This document shows, in pieces, positions 35,147-43,024 of a stretch of 64,000 nt of DNA. The stretch lies in NCBI GenBank assembly GCA_022791055.1, contig JAAVYI010000029.1, positions 40,648-104,647 of the forward strand, written 5' to 3'. The position numbers were made by a program, and so were the translations under genes. Under the pieces are notes generated by a model. It was not told where the DNA came from, searched no databases, and saw only the letters and a list, made by a program, of their open reading frames with translations. Numbering within the stretch: position 1 is the first letter of the stretch; the number at the start of each line of letters is the position of its first letter. This stretch comes from Clostridia bacterium. GTDB taxonomy: Bacteria; Bacillota; Clostridia; Christensenellales; Pumilibacteraceae.

Positions 35147-35176
35147 ATTATAGCACACCGACGCCCGCATTGTCAA
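35147..35176 (-). promoter_or_regulatory. Promoter of nth-nfnAB, predicted leaderless
   Basis: On the minus strand TTGACA (35171-35176), 18 bp, TATAAT (35147-35152), then seven bases and the nth ATG. Transcription should start at or next to the A of the start codon. Confidence 0.88.
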
Positions 35177-35191
35177 TCGGCGCACTCCGCA

Positions 35192-35239
35192 TTTTTACAA
35201 AAGCGACCTTTCGTTTGAAAAAGGTCGCCTTGTAAAAAC
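35192..35239. terminator. Bidirectional hairpin terminator between galT and nth
   Basis: GCGACCTTT (35203-35211) and AAAGGTCGC (35220-35228) form a perfect 9-bp stem. It is extended by TTTTTACAA / TTGTAAAAA outside a small internal loop. U-rich arms on both sides allow termination in both directions; for galT (minus strand) it lies downstream of element B. Confidence 0.75.
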
Positions 35240-35256
35240 TTTTCACATATTCAGTC

Positions 35257-35379
35257 GCAACAGCGCGACGGCGATTACCCCGCTTTAACGGTGTAGACGG
35301 GCTGTTGTAAAGGCGGAGAATGGTGCAATAAGCCGCAACAGCGCGACGGCGGTTACCCCGCTTTAACGATGTAGACGGG
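35257..35379 (+). repeat. Direct repeat of 45 bp, 78-bp period, before element B
   Basis: 35257-35301 and 35335-35379 are 45-bp copies that differ at two positions, each starting GCAACAGCGCGACGGCG and ending GTAGACGGG. The 33 bp between contain GAATGGTGCAATA, related to GAATGGTGCGATA in the 74-bp repeats near 37.2 kb. The second copy runs directly into the outer stem of element B (GTAGACGGGGG). Confidence 0.85.
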
Positions 35380-35480
35380 GGTGAAGACGGGTAACAGGCG
35401 GGACAAAAGCGAGGAAGTGTAGTTAAATCTACTCGACCGAGTTTTTGTCCCGCACGTAACCCGTATGCGCCCCCGTCTAC
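35371..35480 (+). repeat. Structured intergenic element (family S), copy B
   Basis: Lies just after the galT stop. Outer stem GTAGACGGGGG (35371-35381)/CCCCCGTCTAC (35470-35480), 11 bp perfect; second stem ACGGGT/ACCCGT; AACAG (35393-35397) facing ACGTA; third stem GCGGGACAAAA (35398-35408)/TTTTGTCCCGC (35443-35453); apical GTAG/CTAC around TTAAAT; GACCGAG on the 3' side. Every stem differs from copies A, D and E in sequence but keeps pairing. Confidence 0.83.
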
Positions 35481-35484
35481 GCCT

Positions 35485-37005
35485 TTACAACTTGAATTCG
35501 TGGAAATTGACACTCGCCAAGAACTGCATAAACTTGTCTTCCTGGCCGGGCTTGAAGATCGCGGTGTTGATGAGGATCTGCTCGCAGACGCGGCTGATCT
35601 CGTCGCGGATGTTGAGTTGCGCCTCTAATTGCGACGGCTTGGACGAGCCGACTTCTTTTAACAGGCGCTCGATCATGTCCTTATGCGGAACCATATCGGG
35701 CGCGAGCTTATCGGCGCTGTAGCGCACTTCCTTGGTCAGATACTTCTCGATTTCGGCCAGTTGGCGGTCGAGACGCGCCGGCAAAATGAACAGGCCTTGC
35801 GCCTCGATCAAGCCGATCGCTTCTTTTTTGATGTTGTGATACTCGGGGTGCGCGTGGAAAATGCCGTCGGGATACTGCTCGGAAACGCGGTTGTTGCGCA
35901 AAATGATTTCCATGCAATATTTGCCGTCGACCTTGCGGACGATCGGCGTGACCGTCGAATGCTTTTCGTTCGAATAGGCGATCAAATCGACGCTTTCGTC
36001 GTTGTACTGCTCCCAGCCGTGCAAGATCTCGGCCGCGCACTCGATCAGCTTTTCACGCGAAGTCGAAACGAGGCGGATCGCGTTGTTGTACCAGTCAATG
36101 ATACTTGCGTCGATATACGGATAGGCGTCGTTACGCAGCTTGATCTTGTCGCCCGCCTTGTGCATGGGCAGCAGTTTGCCGCCGCCCTGGAAATGGTCGT
36201 GCGTCAGAATGCTGCCGCCGACTCTGGGTAGCGCCGCATTACACCCGATGAAGTAGTCGGGCGCATAGTCGACGAAATCGAACAGCTTTTTGAACGTGTC
36301 GGCGTCGACTTTCATCGGCGTGTGTTCGGTGTTGACGGCAATGCCGTGCTGCGAGAAATACGCATACGGCGAATACTGCCAGAACCACTCTTCCCCGTTC
36401 AATTCGAGCGGCACGGGGCGCAGCGTCGCGCGGTACATGCCGTGTCCTGCGTAACCCACGTTTTCGCGGCAGATATTGCACATCGGATAGGTCTTGGACT
36501 TGGTCTCGAGCAATTTGGCCGTCGCCTTGTTGTCCTTTTCCGGTTTCGACAGATTGATGGTGATCTCCAGTTTGCCTTTGGTGCCTTTGGCGTCCCAGTG
36601 CTTGTTTTTGGCGATCTGCGACGCTTTGACGTAGTCGCTTTTGACGCTGTAATCGAACAGCCAGTCGAATGCTTTTTTCGCGCTGCGTCCGTGCAAGCCG
36701 GCGAACATGTCGACCACTTCGGACGGGCGGAACATGACGATGTTCATGATCTTGTCGCCGAAATATTCGCGCTGCTCTTCGGTGACGATCCCGTTCTCGA
36801 CTGCGTAGTTGACGATCGGCGTCAGCACGGCCTCCGGGTTGGTCAACGCGTCGATCGCGTCAACGTCGACTTCGTACTCCTCGTAGTCGGTCAGTTTCAA
36901 TTCGTCGAGAATGCGGTTTCTGGCGTACACAACGTCGTAGTCGTCCAACAGCAGATGCGCCTGCGCGTAGTACAGCAGATTCTCGATGCTCGGGTAAATA
37001 ATCAT
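35485..37005 (-). CDS. galT: UDP-glucose:hexose-1-phosphate uridylyltransferase, type II GalT
   Basis: A 506-aa type II GalT that exchanges UMP between UDP-glucose and galactose-1-phosphate in the Leloir pathway. It begins MIIYPSIENLLYYAQ and carries the type II signatures ETKSKTYPMCNICRENVGY and GGSILTHDHFQGG, where the His-x-His holds the nucleophile region. The length fits Firmicutes GalT (490-510 aa). GGAGG precedes the start. galE is on the opposite strand 8 kb away; galK is not in the window. Confidence 0.95.
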   Translation of the reverse strand: MIIYPSIENLLYYAQAHLLLDDYDVVYARNRILDELKLTDYEEYEVDVDAIDALTNPEAVLTPIVNYAVENGIVTEEQREYFGDKIMNIVMFRPSEVVDMFAGLHGRSAKKAFDWLFDYSVKSDYVKASQIAKNKHWDAKGTKGKLEITINLSKPEKDNKATAKLLETKSKTYPMCNICRENVGYAGHGMYRATLRPVPLELNGEEWFWQYSPYAYFSQHGIAVNTEHTPMKVDADTFKKLFDFVDYAPDYFIGCNAALPRVGGSILTHDHFQGGGKLLPMHKAGDKIKLRNDAYPYIDASIIDWYNNAIRLVSTSREKLIECAAEILHGWEQYNDESVDLIAYSNEKHSTVTPIVRKVDGKYCMEIILRNNRVSEQYPDGIFHAHPEYHNIKKEAIGLIEAQGLFILPARLDRQLAEIEKYLTKEVRYSADKLAPDMVPHKDMIERLLKEVGSSKPSQLEAQLNIRDEISRVCEQILINTAIFKPGQEDKFMQFLASVNFHEFKL

Positions 37006-37093
37006 AGTGATTCCTCCAAAAAAAATTTTCTATGTTTGACATGTAGGTAACTAAAAACAGTTCCGATTACCGCATCGCTCGCGCCTAACGCCC

Positions 37094-37313
37094 CGCAACG
37101 CGGAATAAGGGCGAAACCGGTGCGATACGACACGCGGCGAACACTGACGGCGGAGACGGGCGAATCGCAACGCGGAATAAGGGCGAAGAATGGTGCGATA
37201 CGGCACGCGGTCGTACACTGACGGCGGAGACGGGCGAATCGCAACGCGGAATAAGGGCGAACACCGGTGCGATACGGCACGCGGTCGTACACTGACGGCG
37301 GAGGCGGGCGTGA
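37094..37313 (+). repeat. Tandem array, three units of 72-74 bp, before element C
   Basis: Units at 37094-37165, 37166-37239 and 37240-37313. Each begins CGCAACGCGGAATAAGGGCG, has GGTGCGATACG-CACGCGG in the middle and ends ACTGACGGCGGAG-CGGGCG. Units 2 and 3 are nearly identical. The last unit overlaps the outer stem of element C. It lies between galT (start 37005) and the pseudouridine synthase gene; no protein-coding signal is seen. Confidence 0.9.
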
Positions 37314-37415
37314 AGAGTCGCAACAGTTGGCAAGTCGGCGAGGGAGTGTAGTCAAACCTACTCGACCGAGCCGACTTGCCAAACGTAGCGGCTATGCGCG
37401 CCCGTATACGCCGTC
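37294..37415 (+). repeat. Structured intergenic element (family S), copy C
   Basis: Lies at the 3' end of the pseudouridine synthase gene. Outer stem GACGGCG (37294-37300)/CGCCGTC (37409-37415) plus CGGGCG/CGCCCG; second stem AGTCGC (37316-37321)/GCGGCT (37388-37393) with one U-G; AACAG facing ACGTA; third stem TTGGCAAGTCGG (37327-37338)/CCGACTTGCCAA (37371-37382); apical GTAG/CTAC around TCAAAC; GACCGAG on the 3' side. Confidence 0.83.
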
Positions 37416-38124
37416 AGTCGGGTCGGGCGGTGTTAATATAGCGTTCCATCGCAAAATGCTTCCAAGGTTCTTTATCGGTCGGCGGGAACACTTTGAACAC
37501 CATGATCTTGTCGGTGGTCGGGTGTTTGAACCGTAACTCATACGCCCACAAGGCAAGGTTATGCCCCTTGGCGATCGCGCCGCCGTAACGCGCGTCGCCG
37601 AAGATCGGCGTGCCGATGTTGGCTAGTTGCACGCGTGCCTGGTGGCTGCGGCCGGTGATCAGCCGCACGTCGACCAGCGTGACCGGGTTGAGGGCGTCGA
37701 GCACTTTATAGTCGAGAATCGCCTTTTTTGCGTCGTCGTTTATGCGCGCCGGCACGACCTTGACCGTGTTGGTCGCGCTGTCTTTGACCAGCCAGTTTTC
37801 CAGTCTACCCTGCCGGTCGCGCGGGCAACCGACGGTAACGGCTAAATATTTCTTCTCGAACTCGCCCTCGCGGATCTGGTCGGACAGCCGCGCCGCCGCC
37901 TTGGACGTGCGGGCAAAGACCATGACGCCGCCGGTCGGACGGTCGAGCCGATGCACCAGTCCGATGTACACGTTGCCGGGCTTTTCGTACTTTTCTTTGA
38001 CGTAGGCCTTGACCGCGTCGAGCAGACTTTCGTCGCCCGAACTGTCGCCCTGCGTCGGCATATTCTGCGGCTTGACCACGACGATCACGTGGTTGTCCTC
38101 GTATAAAACTGTCAGTTCGGTCAT
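37414..38124 (-). CDS. RluA-family rRNA/tRNA pseudouridine synthase
   Basis: A 236-aa pseudouridine synthase of the RluA/RluD family without an S4 domain. It starts MTELTVLYEDNHVIVVVKP and has motif II HRLDRPTGGVMVFART with the catalytic Asp, followed by GRSHQARVQLANIGTPIFGD. The target uridine cannot be told from sequence. Start 38124 has GGAGG 8 nt upstream and overlaps the methyltransferase stop by ATGA; an in-frame upstream ATG at 38364 lies within that gene and gives meaningless sequence. Confidence 0.93.
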   Translation of the reverse strand: MTELTVLYEDNHVIVVVKPQNMPTQGDSSGDESLLDAVKAYVKEKYEKPGNVYIGLVHRLDRPTGGVMVFARTSKAAARLSDQIREGEFEKKYLAVTVGCPRDRQGRLENWLVKDSATNTVKVVPARINDDAKKAILDYKVLDALNPVTLVDVRLITGRSHQARVQLANIGTPIFGDARYGGAIAKGHNLALWAYELRFKHPTTDKIMVFKVFPPTDKEPWKHFAMERYINTARPD

Positions 38125-38975
38125 GCGTCCTCCGTCCATATCGCGCTGCACCCGCACGGCAGGCGCACGCGCGCGTCCTGTGTGGGCAGCGTTACTTCGT
38201 ATCCCTCGATGCGGCCGCGCGGCAAGCACAGTCCGAGTATATCGGCCATGACCGTCGGCTGCAAACCGGTCGTGTAACTGTTGATCAAAAAGAACAGCGG
38301 TTTGTCGGTCAGTATGCGCGCCGTCTGTTCGACAAGCCCGTATATACTGTCCTCGAGTTTCCACATCTCGCCGCCCGGTCCGCGCCCGTAACTGGGCGGA
38401 TCCATGACGACGGCGTCGTACCGCTTGCCGCGCTTGTACTCGCGGGCGACGAACTTGGCGCAGTCGTCGACGATGTAGCGCACGCGATCGCCGGCGACAC
38501 CGCTCAAAGCGCAGTTGGTTTTGGCGCGCTCGACCATGTTCTTGGCCGCGTCGACGTGCGTCACCCTCGCGCCCGATTTTGCCAGCGCCGCCGTCGCGCC
38601 GCCGGTATAGGCAAACAGATTGAGCACCGAAATTTCGCGCTTGGCGCCTTCTGTCAGCGCGCGCATTTTGTCCCAGTTGTAGGCTTGTTCGGGAAACAGT
38701 CCGGTGTGCTTAAAGCCCATCGGCTTGATGAGAAACGTCAAATCACGATAGCCGATCTTCCACTCGTCGGGAAAGGGTTTTAGAATCTCCCACGCGCCGC
38801 CGCCCTTGTTGCTGCGCGCATAGCGCGCGTGTAACCCCTTATAATCGGCGAGCGCAAACGACGGTTTCCAAATCGCCTGCGGATCGGGTCGCAATAGCAC
38901 GACGTCGCCCCAGCGCTCCAGTTTTTCGCCGCCGCCGGTGGCGATCACGCAATAGTCGCGCCAGTCCTCGTTCAT
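38121..38975 (-). CDS. Class I SAM-dependent methyltransferase (RlmI-like)
   Basis: A 284-aa methyltransferase with a Rossmann core: VLNLFAYTGGATAALA (SAM motif I), THVDAAKNMVERAKTNC and the catalytic-region DAVVMDPPSYGRGPGGEMW. The DPPSYG motif and the N-terminal beta-rich segment resemble the COG1092 23S rRNA m5C methyltransferases, though a PUA domain is not obvious. The ATG at 38975 overlaps the ileS stop (ATGA) and its 3' end overlaps the pseudouridine synthase (ATGA), so ileS, this gene and the synthase form a tight RNA-modification operon. Confidence 0.88.
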   Translation of the reverse strand: MNEDWRDYCVIATGGGEKLERWGDVVLLRPDPQAIWKPSFALADYKGLHARYARSNKGGGAWEILKPFPDEWKIGYRDLTFLIKPMGFKHTGLFPEQAYNWDKMRALTEGAKREISVLNLFAYTGGATAALAKSGARVTHVDAAKNMVERAKTNCALSGVAGDRVRYIVDDCAKFVAREYKRGKRYDAVVMDPPSYGRGPGGEMWKLEDSIYGLVEQTARILTDKPLFFLINSYTTGLQPTVMADILGLCLPRGRIEGYEVTLPTQDARVRLPCGCSAIWTEDA

Positions 38976-41900
38976 ATCTTTTCGACCTTCAAATAGGCCT
39001 TGCACCCGTTGGCGTCGAACGCCTCGCCGCCGGGCGCTTTTCTCAAGCGGTCGGCCAAAACGTCTTTGGCGATACGGTCGCCCAGTTTCTCGAACACGGC
39101 GAGAACGTCGGCGTCGCCGTCGTAGGTCAGCGCAATGTGGTCGGTCACTTCAAAGCCCGATTCTTTGCGCATATTCTGAATGCGGCTTACGATCTCGCGC
39201 ATCAGTCCCTCGGCCTTGAGTTCGGGCGTGATCTCGGTATCGAGTATGACCGTCATGCCCTTATCCGACTGCGCGGCAAAGCCCGGTTTCGATACGCAGG
39301 AGATCAGCATATCGTCGGCGGCAAGCGCGACCGTCTGCCCGTCGACTTCGAAATCGTACGTTGTGCCGGCAGCCGCGGCAACCGCGGCCGCGTCGCCGTT
39401 CTCGTTTAAGTGCGCGCGGATCTTGCCGACCGCCTTGCCGTACTTCGGCCCGACCGTCTTGAGGTTAGGCAGCACGCTGTAGTGAATGAACGCGCCCGCG
39501 TCGGTGACAAATTCGACGGACTTGACGTTTAACTCGCCCGCCACGATGTCGCCGATGCCGTCGGAAACTTTTTCCGCACCCGCGATATACAGCTTGCCGA
39601 GCGGTTGCCGATTCTTGACCGATGCCGCGTTACGCGCCGCGCGGCCTAAGTTGGCCGCCAGCATTGCGACGTCCATTTCCTTTTCGAGCGCGCGGTCGAT
39701 CCACGTTTCGTCGACGCGCGGGAAATCGGTCATATGCACCGAGATCGGCGCGGACGTATCGACCGAACGCACGACATTGCCGTAAATACTTTCGGCAATG
39801 AACGGCGTAAAGGGCGCCGTCAAGCGGCTGACCGTCTCCAAAACGGTGTACAGCGTCATGAACGCGGCCACCTTGTCGGTGTCCATCGCGCTCGCCCAGT
39901 AGCGTTCGCGGCAGCGGCGGACATACCAGTTGCTTAAAACTTCGGTGAAATCGCCGAGCGCCCGCGCCGCCTCGGTCAAGCGGTAAGCCGCGAGATTGTC
40001 GTCAACGGTGCGCACAAGCGTTTGTAACGACGAGAGAATCCAGCGATCCATCAGCGACAGCTTGCAATCGGCGAGCTTGTATTTCGTCGGGTCGAATTGA
40101 TCGATTTCGGCGTACAGGATATAGAACGAGTAGACGTTCCACAGCGTACCCAAATATTTGCGTTGCGCCTCGACGACCGCATCGGTGTAGAATCGACTGG
40201 GCAGCCACGGCGCCGACCCGGTATAGAAATACCAGCGCACTGCGTCTGCGCCCTGCGCGTCGAGCACCGTCCACGGGTCGACGACGTTGCCCTTGTGCTT
40301 GGACATTTTTACCCCGTCCTTATCGCCGACGTGTCCCAACACGATACAGTTTTTAAACGGCGCGCGGTCAAACAGCAACGTCGAAATGGCAAGCAAGGTA
40401 TAGAACCAACCGCGCGTTTGGTCGACGGCCTCGGAGATAAAATCGGCCGGGTACGTCTTGTCGAACAGGTCTTTGTTTTCAAACGGATAGTGGTACTGCG
40501 CGAACGGCATCGAGCCGGAGTCGAACCAGCAGTCGATGACTTCGGGCGTGCGGTGCATTTCTTTGCCGCAGTGCGGACACGGGAACGTGATCTTGTCGAC
40601 ATACGGCTTGTGCAACTCGACGTCGCCCTTTACGCCGGATAGCTTTTTCAGTTCGGCGATCGAGCCGACGGCGTGCGCGTGGCCGCATTCGCACGTCCAA
40701 ATGGGCAGCGGCGTGCCCCAGTAGCGCTCGCGCGACAGCCCCCAGTCGATGACGTTCTCGAGGAAGTTGCCCATGCGCCCCTTGCCGATCGTTTCGGGGA
40801 TCCAGTTGATCGACGCGTTGTTTTTGAGTAGCTTGTCCTTGACCTCGGTCATTTTGATAAACCAGGTCGAGCGCGCATAGTACAGTAGCGGCGTGTCGCA
40901 CCGCCAGCAGAACGGATAACTGTGCTTGTACAGTAAGTCCTTAAACAGCAGTCCGCGCGACGACAAATCTTTCAAGATCCACTTGTCGGCGTCCTTGCAG
41001 AATGTGCCGGCGATCTCGCCGCATTCGGGTTTGAAACAACCGCGGTCATCGACCAGTTGCACGAACGGCAGCTTGTAATCGCGGCCGACCCGCGCGTCGT
41101 CCTCGCCGAACGAGGGCGCGATATGCACCACGCCGGTGCCGTCGGTCAGCGTGACATAGGTATCGGCAACGACGCGAAACGCGTCTTTCAGCTCCCCTGC
41201 CCAACCGTACAGCGGTTTATAGGTCTTGCCGACCAGATCGGCGCCCTTAACCGTTTTGCCGGGCGTGTACTGCTCGAACACCGTCGGCACAAGCTCCTTG
41301 GCCATGATATAGGTCTGTCCGTCGGCGGTGATATACTGATATTCGTAGTCGGGGTGTACGCACAGCGCGACGTTAGACGGCAACGTCCAGGGCGTCGTCG
41401 TCCAGGCTAAGATACAGGCGTCCTCGTCGTTTAAATAAAACCGTGCGATCGCCGATTTTTCTTCGACGTCCTTATAGCCTTGCGCAACCTCGTGGCTACT
41501 TAAAGCCGTGCCGCAACGCGGGCAGTACGGCACGATCTTATGCCCCTTGTATATCAGGCCTTTGTCGAAAATGGTTTTGAGCGCCCACCACACCGACTCG
41601 ATGTAGTTGTTGTCGTAGGTGATATACGGATGATCCATATCCGCCCAGTACCCCACGCGGTCGGACATGCGTTCCCACTCGCCTTTGTACTTCCAAACGC
41701 TTTCCTTGCACTTGCCGATAAACGGCTCGATGCCGTACTTTTCGATGTCCTGTTTGCCGTCCATACCGAGCTGCTTTTCGACTTCCAGTTCGACGGGCAA
41801 GCCGTGCGTGTCCCAACCGGCTTTGCGCAGCACGTGGCAGCCTTTCATCGTCTTATAGCGCGGAATGCTGTCCTTGACGGTGCGCGTTAAGATATGCCCG

Positions 41901-42067
41901 ATATGCGGCTTGCCGTTGGCGGTCGGCGGGCCGTCGTAAAAGGAAAACTCCTCGCCGCCCTCGCGCGCGGCAACGCTTTTTTGAAAAACGTCGTTGTCCT
42001 TCCAAAACTGCGCGACTTGCTTTTCGCGCTCGACGAAATCGAGATCGGGATTGACTTTTTTATACAT
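38972..42067 (-). CDS. ileS: Isoleucyl-tRNA synthetase, type 2
   Basis: A 1031-aa class I synthetase. HIGH motif is GKPHIGHILTR (55-58 HIGH) and the KMSKS loop reads KMSKHKGN. DMDHPYITYDNNYIESVWWA, a zinc-finger-like CECGHAHAVG...CPHCGKEMH insert and the length above 1000 aa mark the eukaryote-like type 2 IleRS, a clade known for natural low sensitivity to mupirocin. CP1 editing domain lies about residues 200-400. No T-box leader is present in the 30-bp gap to trhA, which is unusual for a Firmicutes ileS. Stop overlaps the next ATG by 4 bp. Confidence 0.96.
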   Translation of the reverse strand: MYKKVNPDLDFVEREKQVAQFWKDNDVFQKSVAAREGGEEFSFYDGPPTANGKPHIGHILTRTVKDSIPRYKTMKGCHVLRKAGWDTHGLPVELEVEKQLGMDGKQDIEKYGIEPFIGKCKESVWKYKGEWERMSDRVGYWADMDHPYITYDNNYIESVWWALKTIFDKGLIYKGHKIVPYCPRCGTALSSHEVAQGYKDVEEKSAIARFYLNDEDACILAWTTTPWTLPSNVALCVHPDYEYQYITADGQTYIMAKELVPTVFEQYTPGKTVKGADLVGKTYKPLYGWAGELKDAFRVVADTYVTLTDGTGVVHIAPSFGEDDARVGRDYKLPFVQLVDDRGCFKPECGEIAGTFCKDADKWILKDLSSRGLLFKDLLYKHSYPFCWRCDTPLLYYARSTWFIKMTEVKDKLLKNNASINWIPETIGKGRMGNFLENVIDWGLSRERYWGTPLPIWTCECGHAHAVGSIAELKKLSGVKGDVELHKPYVDKITFPCPHCGKEMHRTPEVIDCWFDSGSMPFAQYHYPFENKDLFDKTYPADFISEAVDQTRGWFYTLLAISTLLFDRAPFKNCIVLGHVGDKDGVKMSKHKGNVVDPWTVLDAQGADAVRWYFYTGSAPWLPSRFYTDAVVEAQRKYLGTLWNVYSFYILYAEIDQFDPTKYKLADCKLSLMDRWILSSLQTLVRTVDDNLAAYRLTEAARALGDFTEVLSNWYVRRCRERYWASAMDTDKVAAFMTLYTVLETVSRLTAPFTPFIAESIYGNVVRSVDTSAPISVHMTDFPRVDETWIDRALEKEMDVAMLAANLGRAARNAASVKNRQPLGKLYIAGAEKVSDGIGDIVAGELNVKSVEFVTDAGAFIHYSVLPNLKTVGPKYGKAVGKIRAHLNENGDAAAVAAAAGTTYDFEVDGQTVALAADDMLISCVSKPGFAAQSDKGMTVILDTEITPELKAEGLMREIVSRIQNMRKESGFEVTDHIALTYDGDADVLAVFEKLGDRIAKDVLADRLRKAPGGEAFDANGCKAYLKVEKI

Positions 42068-42097
42068 AGTAAAAACTCCTGTTTGCTGTATCTGCCT

Positions 42098-42796
42098 TTA
42101 CGCCAGCAGGTAACAAAACACCGATACAAAGTGCAATATGCTGCCGCCCAGCACAAAGATGTGCCAAATCGCATGATTCAAGGGGATCTTCTTGATTCGG
42201 TAAAAGATCATGCCGACCGTGTAGACGATGCCGCCGGCCAGCAGGTACCAAAAGCACGCGCCGGGCAGTTTCAATAACAAGTCGACGCGAATGACGCACG
42301 CCCACCCCATCAGCACGTAAGCGATCATACAAAACACTTTGAAGCGGTGGACGTTGATCGCGTTGAACACGATGACCAACACCGCCATTGCCAGCACAAC
42401 CGACGCGATGACAATGCCCCAAATGCGCGCCGAACCGCCCATATTGTATAGGCCGATCAGCATGTACGGCGCGTAGGTGCCGGCGATCAGCAGCGCCACC
42501 GAACAGTGGTCGAACCGCCGAAACACCGCCCGACGCACTTTGCCGAACGGCTGGGCATGATACAGCGTACTCATGATGTACAGATTCATCAGCGCCAACG
42601 AGAACAGGCACACCGCCACGACCGCCGAAGCGTGCGTAAAGTGCAGCGAGATCCTAACGATCATCGCCGCGCTTGCAGCTACCGCCAACACGCTGCCCAC
42701 CAGGTGCGAAAGAATATTGATCCACTCCTCCGCTTTGGTGTAAGCGATCTGATTGGGCGACAGCTTGGCGTCCGTCTGTGAGTCGATTTCGGTCAT
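42098..42796 (-). CDS. trhA: Hemolysin III / TrhA family membrane protein
   Basis: A 232-aa PAQR-like membrane protein with seven hydrophobic segments. Family marks: ILSHLVGSVLAVAASAAMI near the N-terminus, STLYHAQPFG, FRRFDHCSVALLIAGTYAPY and HAIWHIFVLGGSILHF, which hold the metal-binding Ser/His/Asp set. TrhA is linked to membrane energetics; haemolytic activity is not established for most members. I chose ATG 42796 because the protein then starts before the conserved TKAEEWINILSH; an ATG at 42964 would lie upstream of the predicted transcription start. ileS starts 30 bp downstream. Confidence 0.9.
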   Translation of the reverse strand: MTEIDSQTDAKLSPNQIAYTKAEEWINILSHLVGSVLAVAASAAMIVRISLHFTHASAVVAVCLFSLALMNLYIMSTLYHAQPFGKVRRAVFRRFDHCSVALLIAGTYAPYMLIGLYNMGGSARIWGIVIASVVLAMAVLVIVFNAINVHRFKVFCMIAYVLMGWACVIRVDLLLKLPGACFWYLLAGGIVYTVGMIFYRIKKIPLNHAIWHIFVLGGSILHFVSVFCYLLA

Positions 42797-42884
42797 GGAA
42801 ACCCCGCAAAAAAAACTGAATGCCGAGACATACAACGCGTAAGTGCCGGCAAACAAAACGCGGGAATCCCCCGCAATCAATATT

Positions 42885-42913
42885 ATTATAAAGAAGCCTT
42901 GTCCAAAAGTCAA
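42885..42913 (-). promoter_or_regulatory. Promoter of trhA-ileS unit
   Basis: On the minus strand TTGACT (42908-42913), 17 bp, TATAAT (42885-42890). The leader of about 80 nt includes a short hairpin GCGGG/CCCGC followed by GTTTTGTTT, a possible attenuator. Confidence 0.8.
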
Positions 42914-42987
42914 GCCATTTACGCCTATGTTCGAGAAATACAAAAGAAAAAGCAATCGCCGCACATGAACGACATGCCAAAAAACTG

Positions 42988-43016
42988 TTGACCTTTCCCG
43001 CGCACGGTGCTATACT
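42988..43016 (+). promoter_or_regulatory. Promoter of the kinase gene, predicted leaderless
   Basis: TTGACC (42988-42993), 17 bp, TATACT (43011-43016), then eight bases and the kinase ATG at 43025. Transcription should start one or two bases from the start codon. Confidence 0.8.
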
Positions 43017-43024
43017 TATATAGT

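Noticed and set aside
37094..37313. Possible CRISPR array in the tandem repeats
   Set aside because: Units are head-to-tail copies of 72-74 bp without unique spacers, and no cas genes are present.
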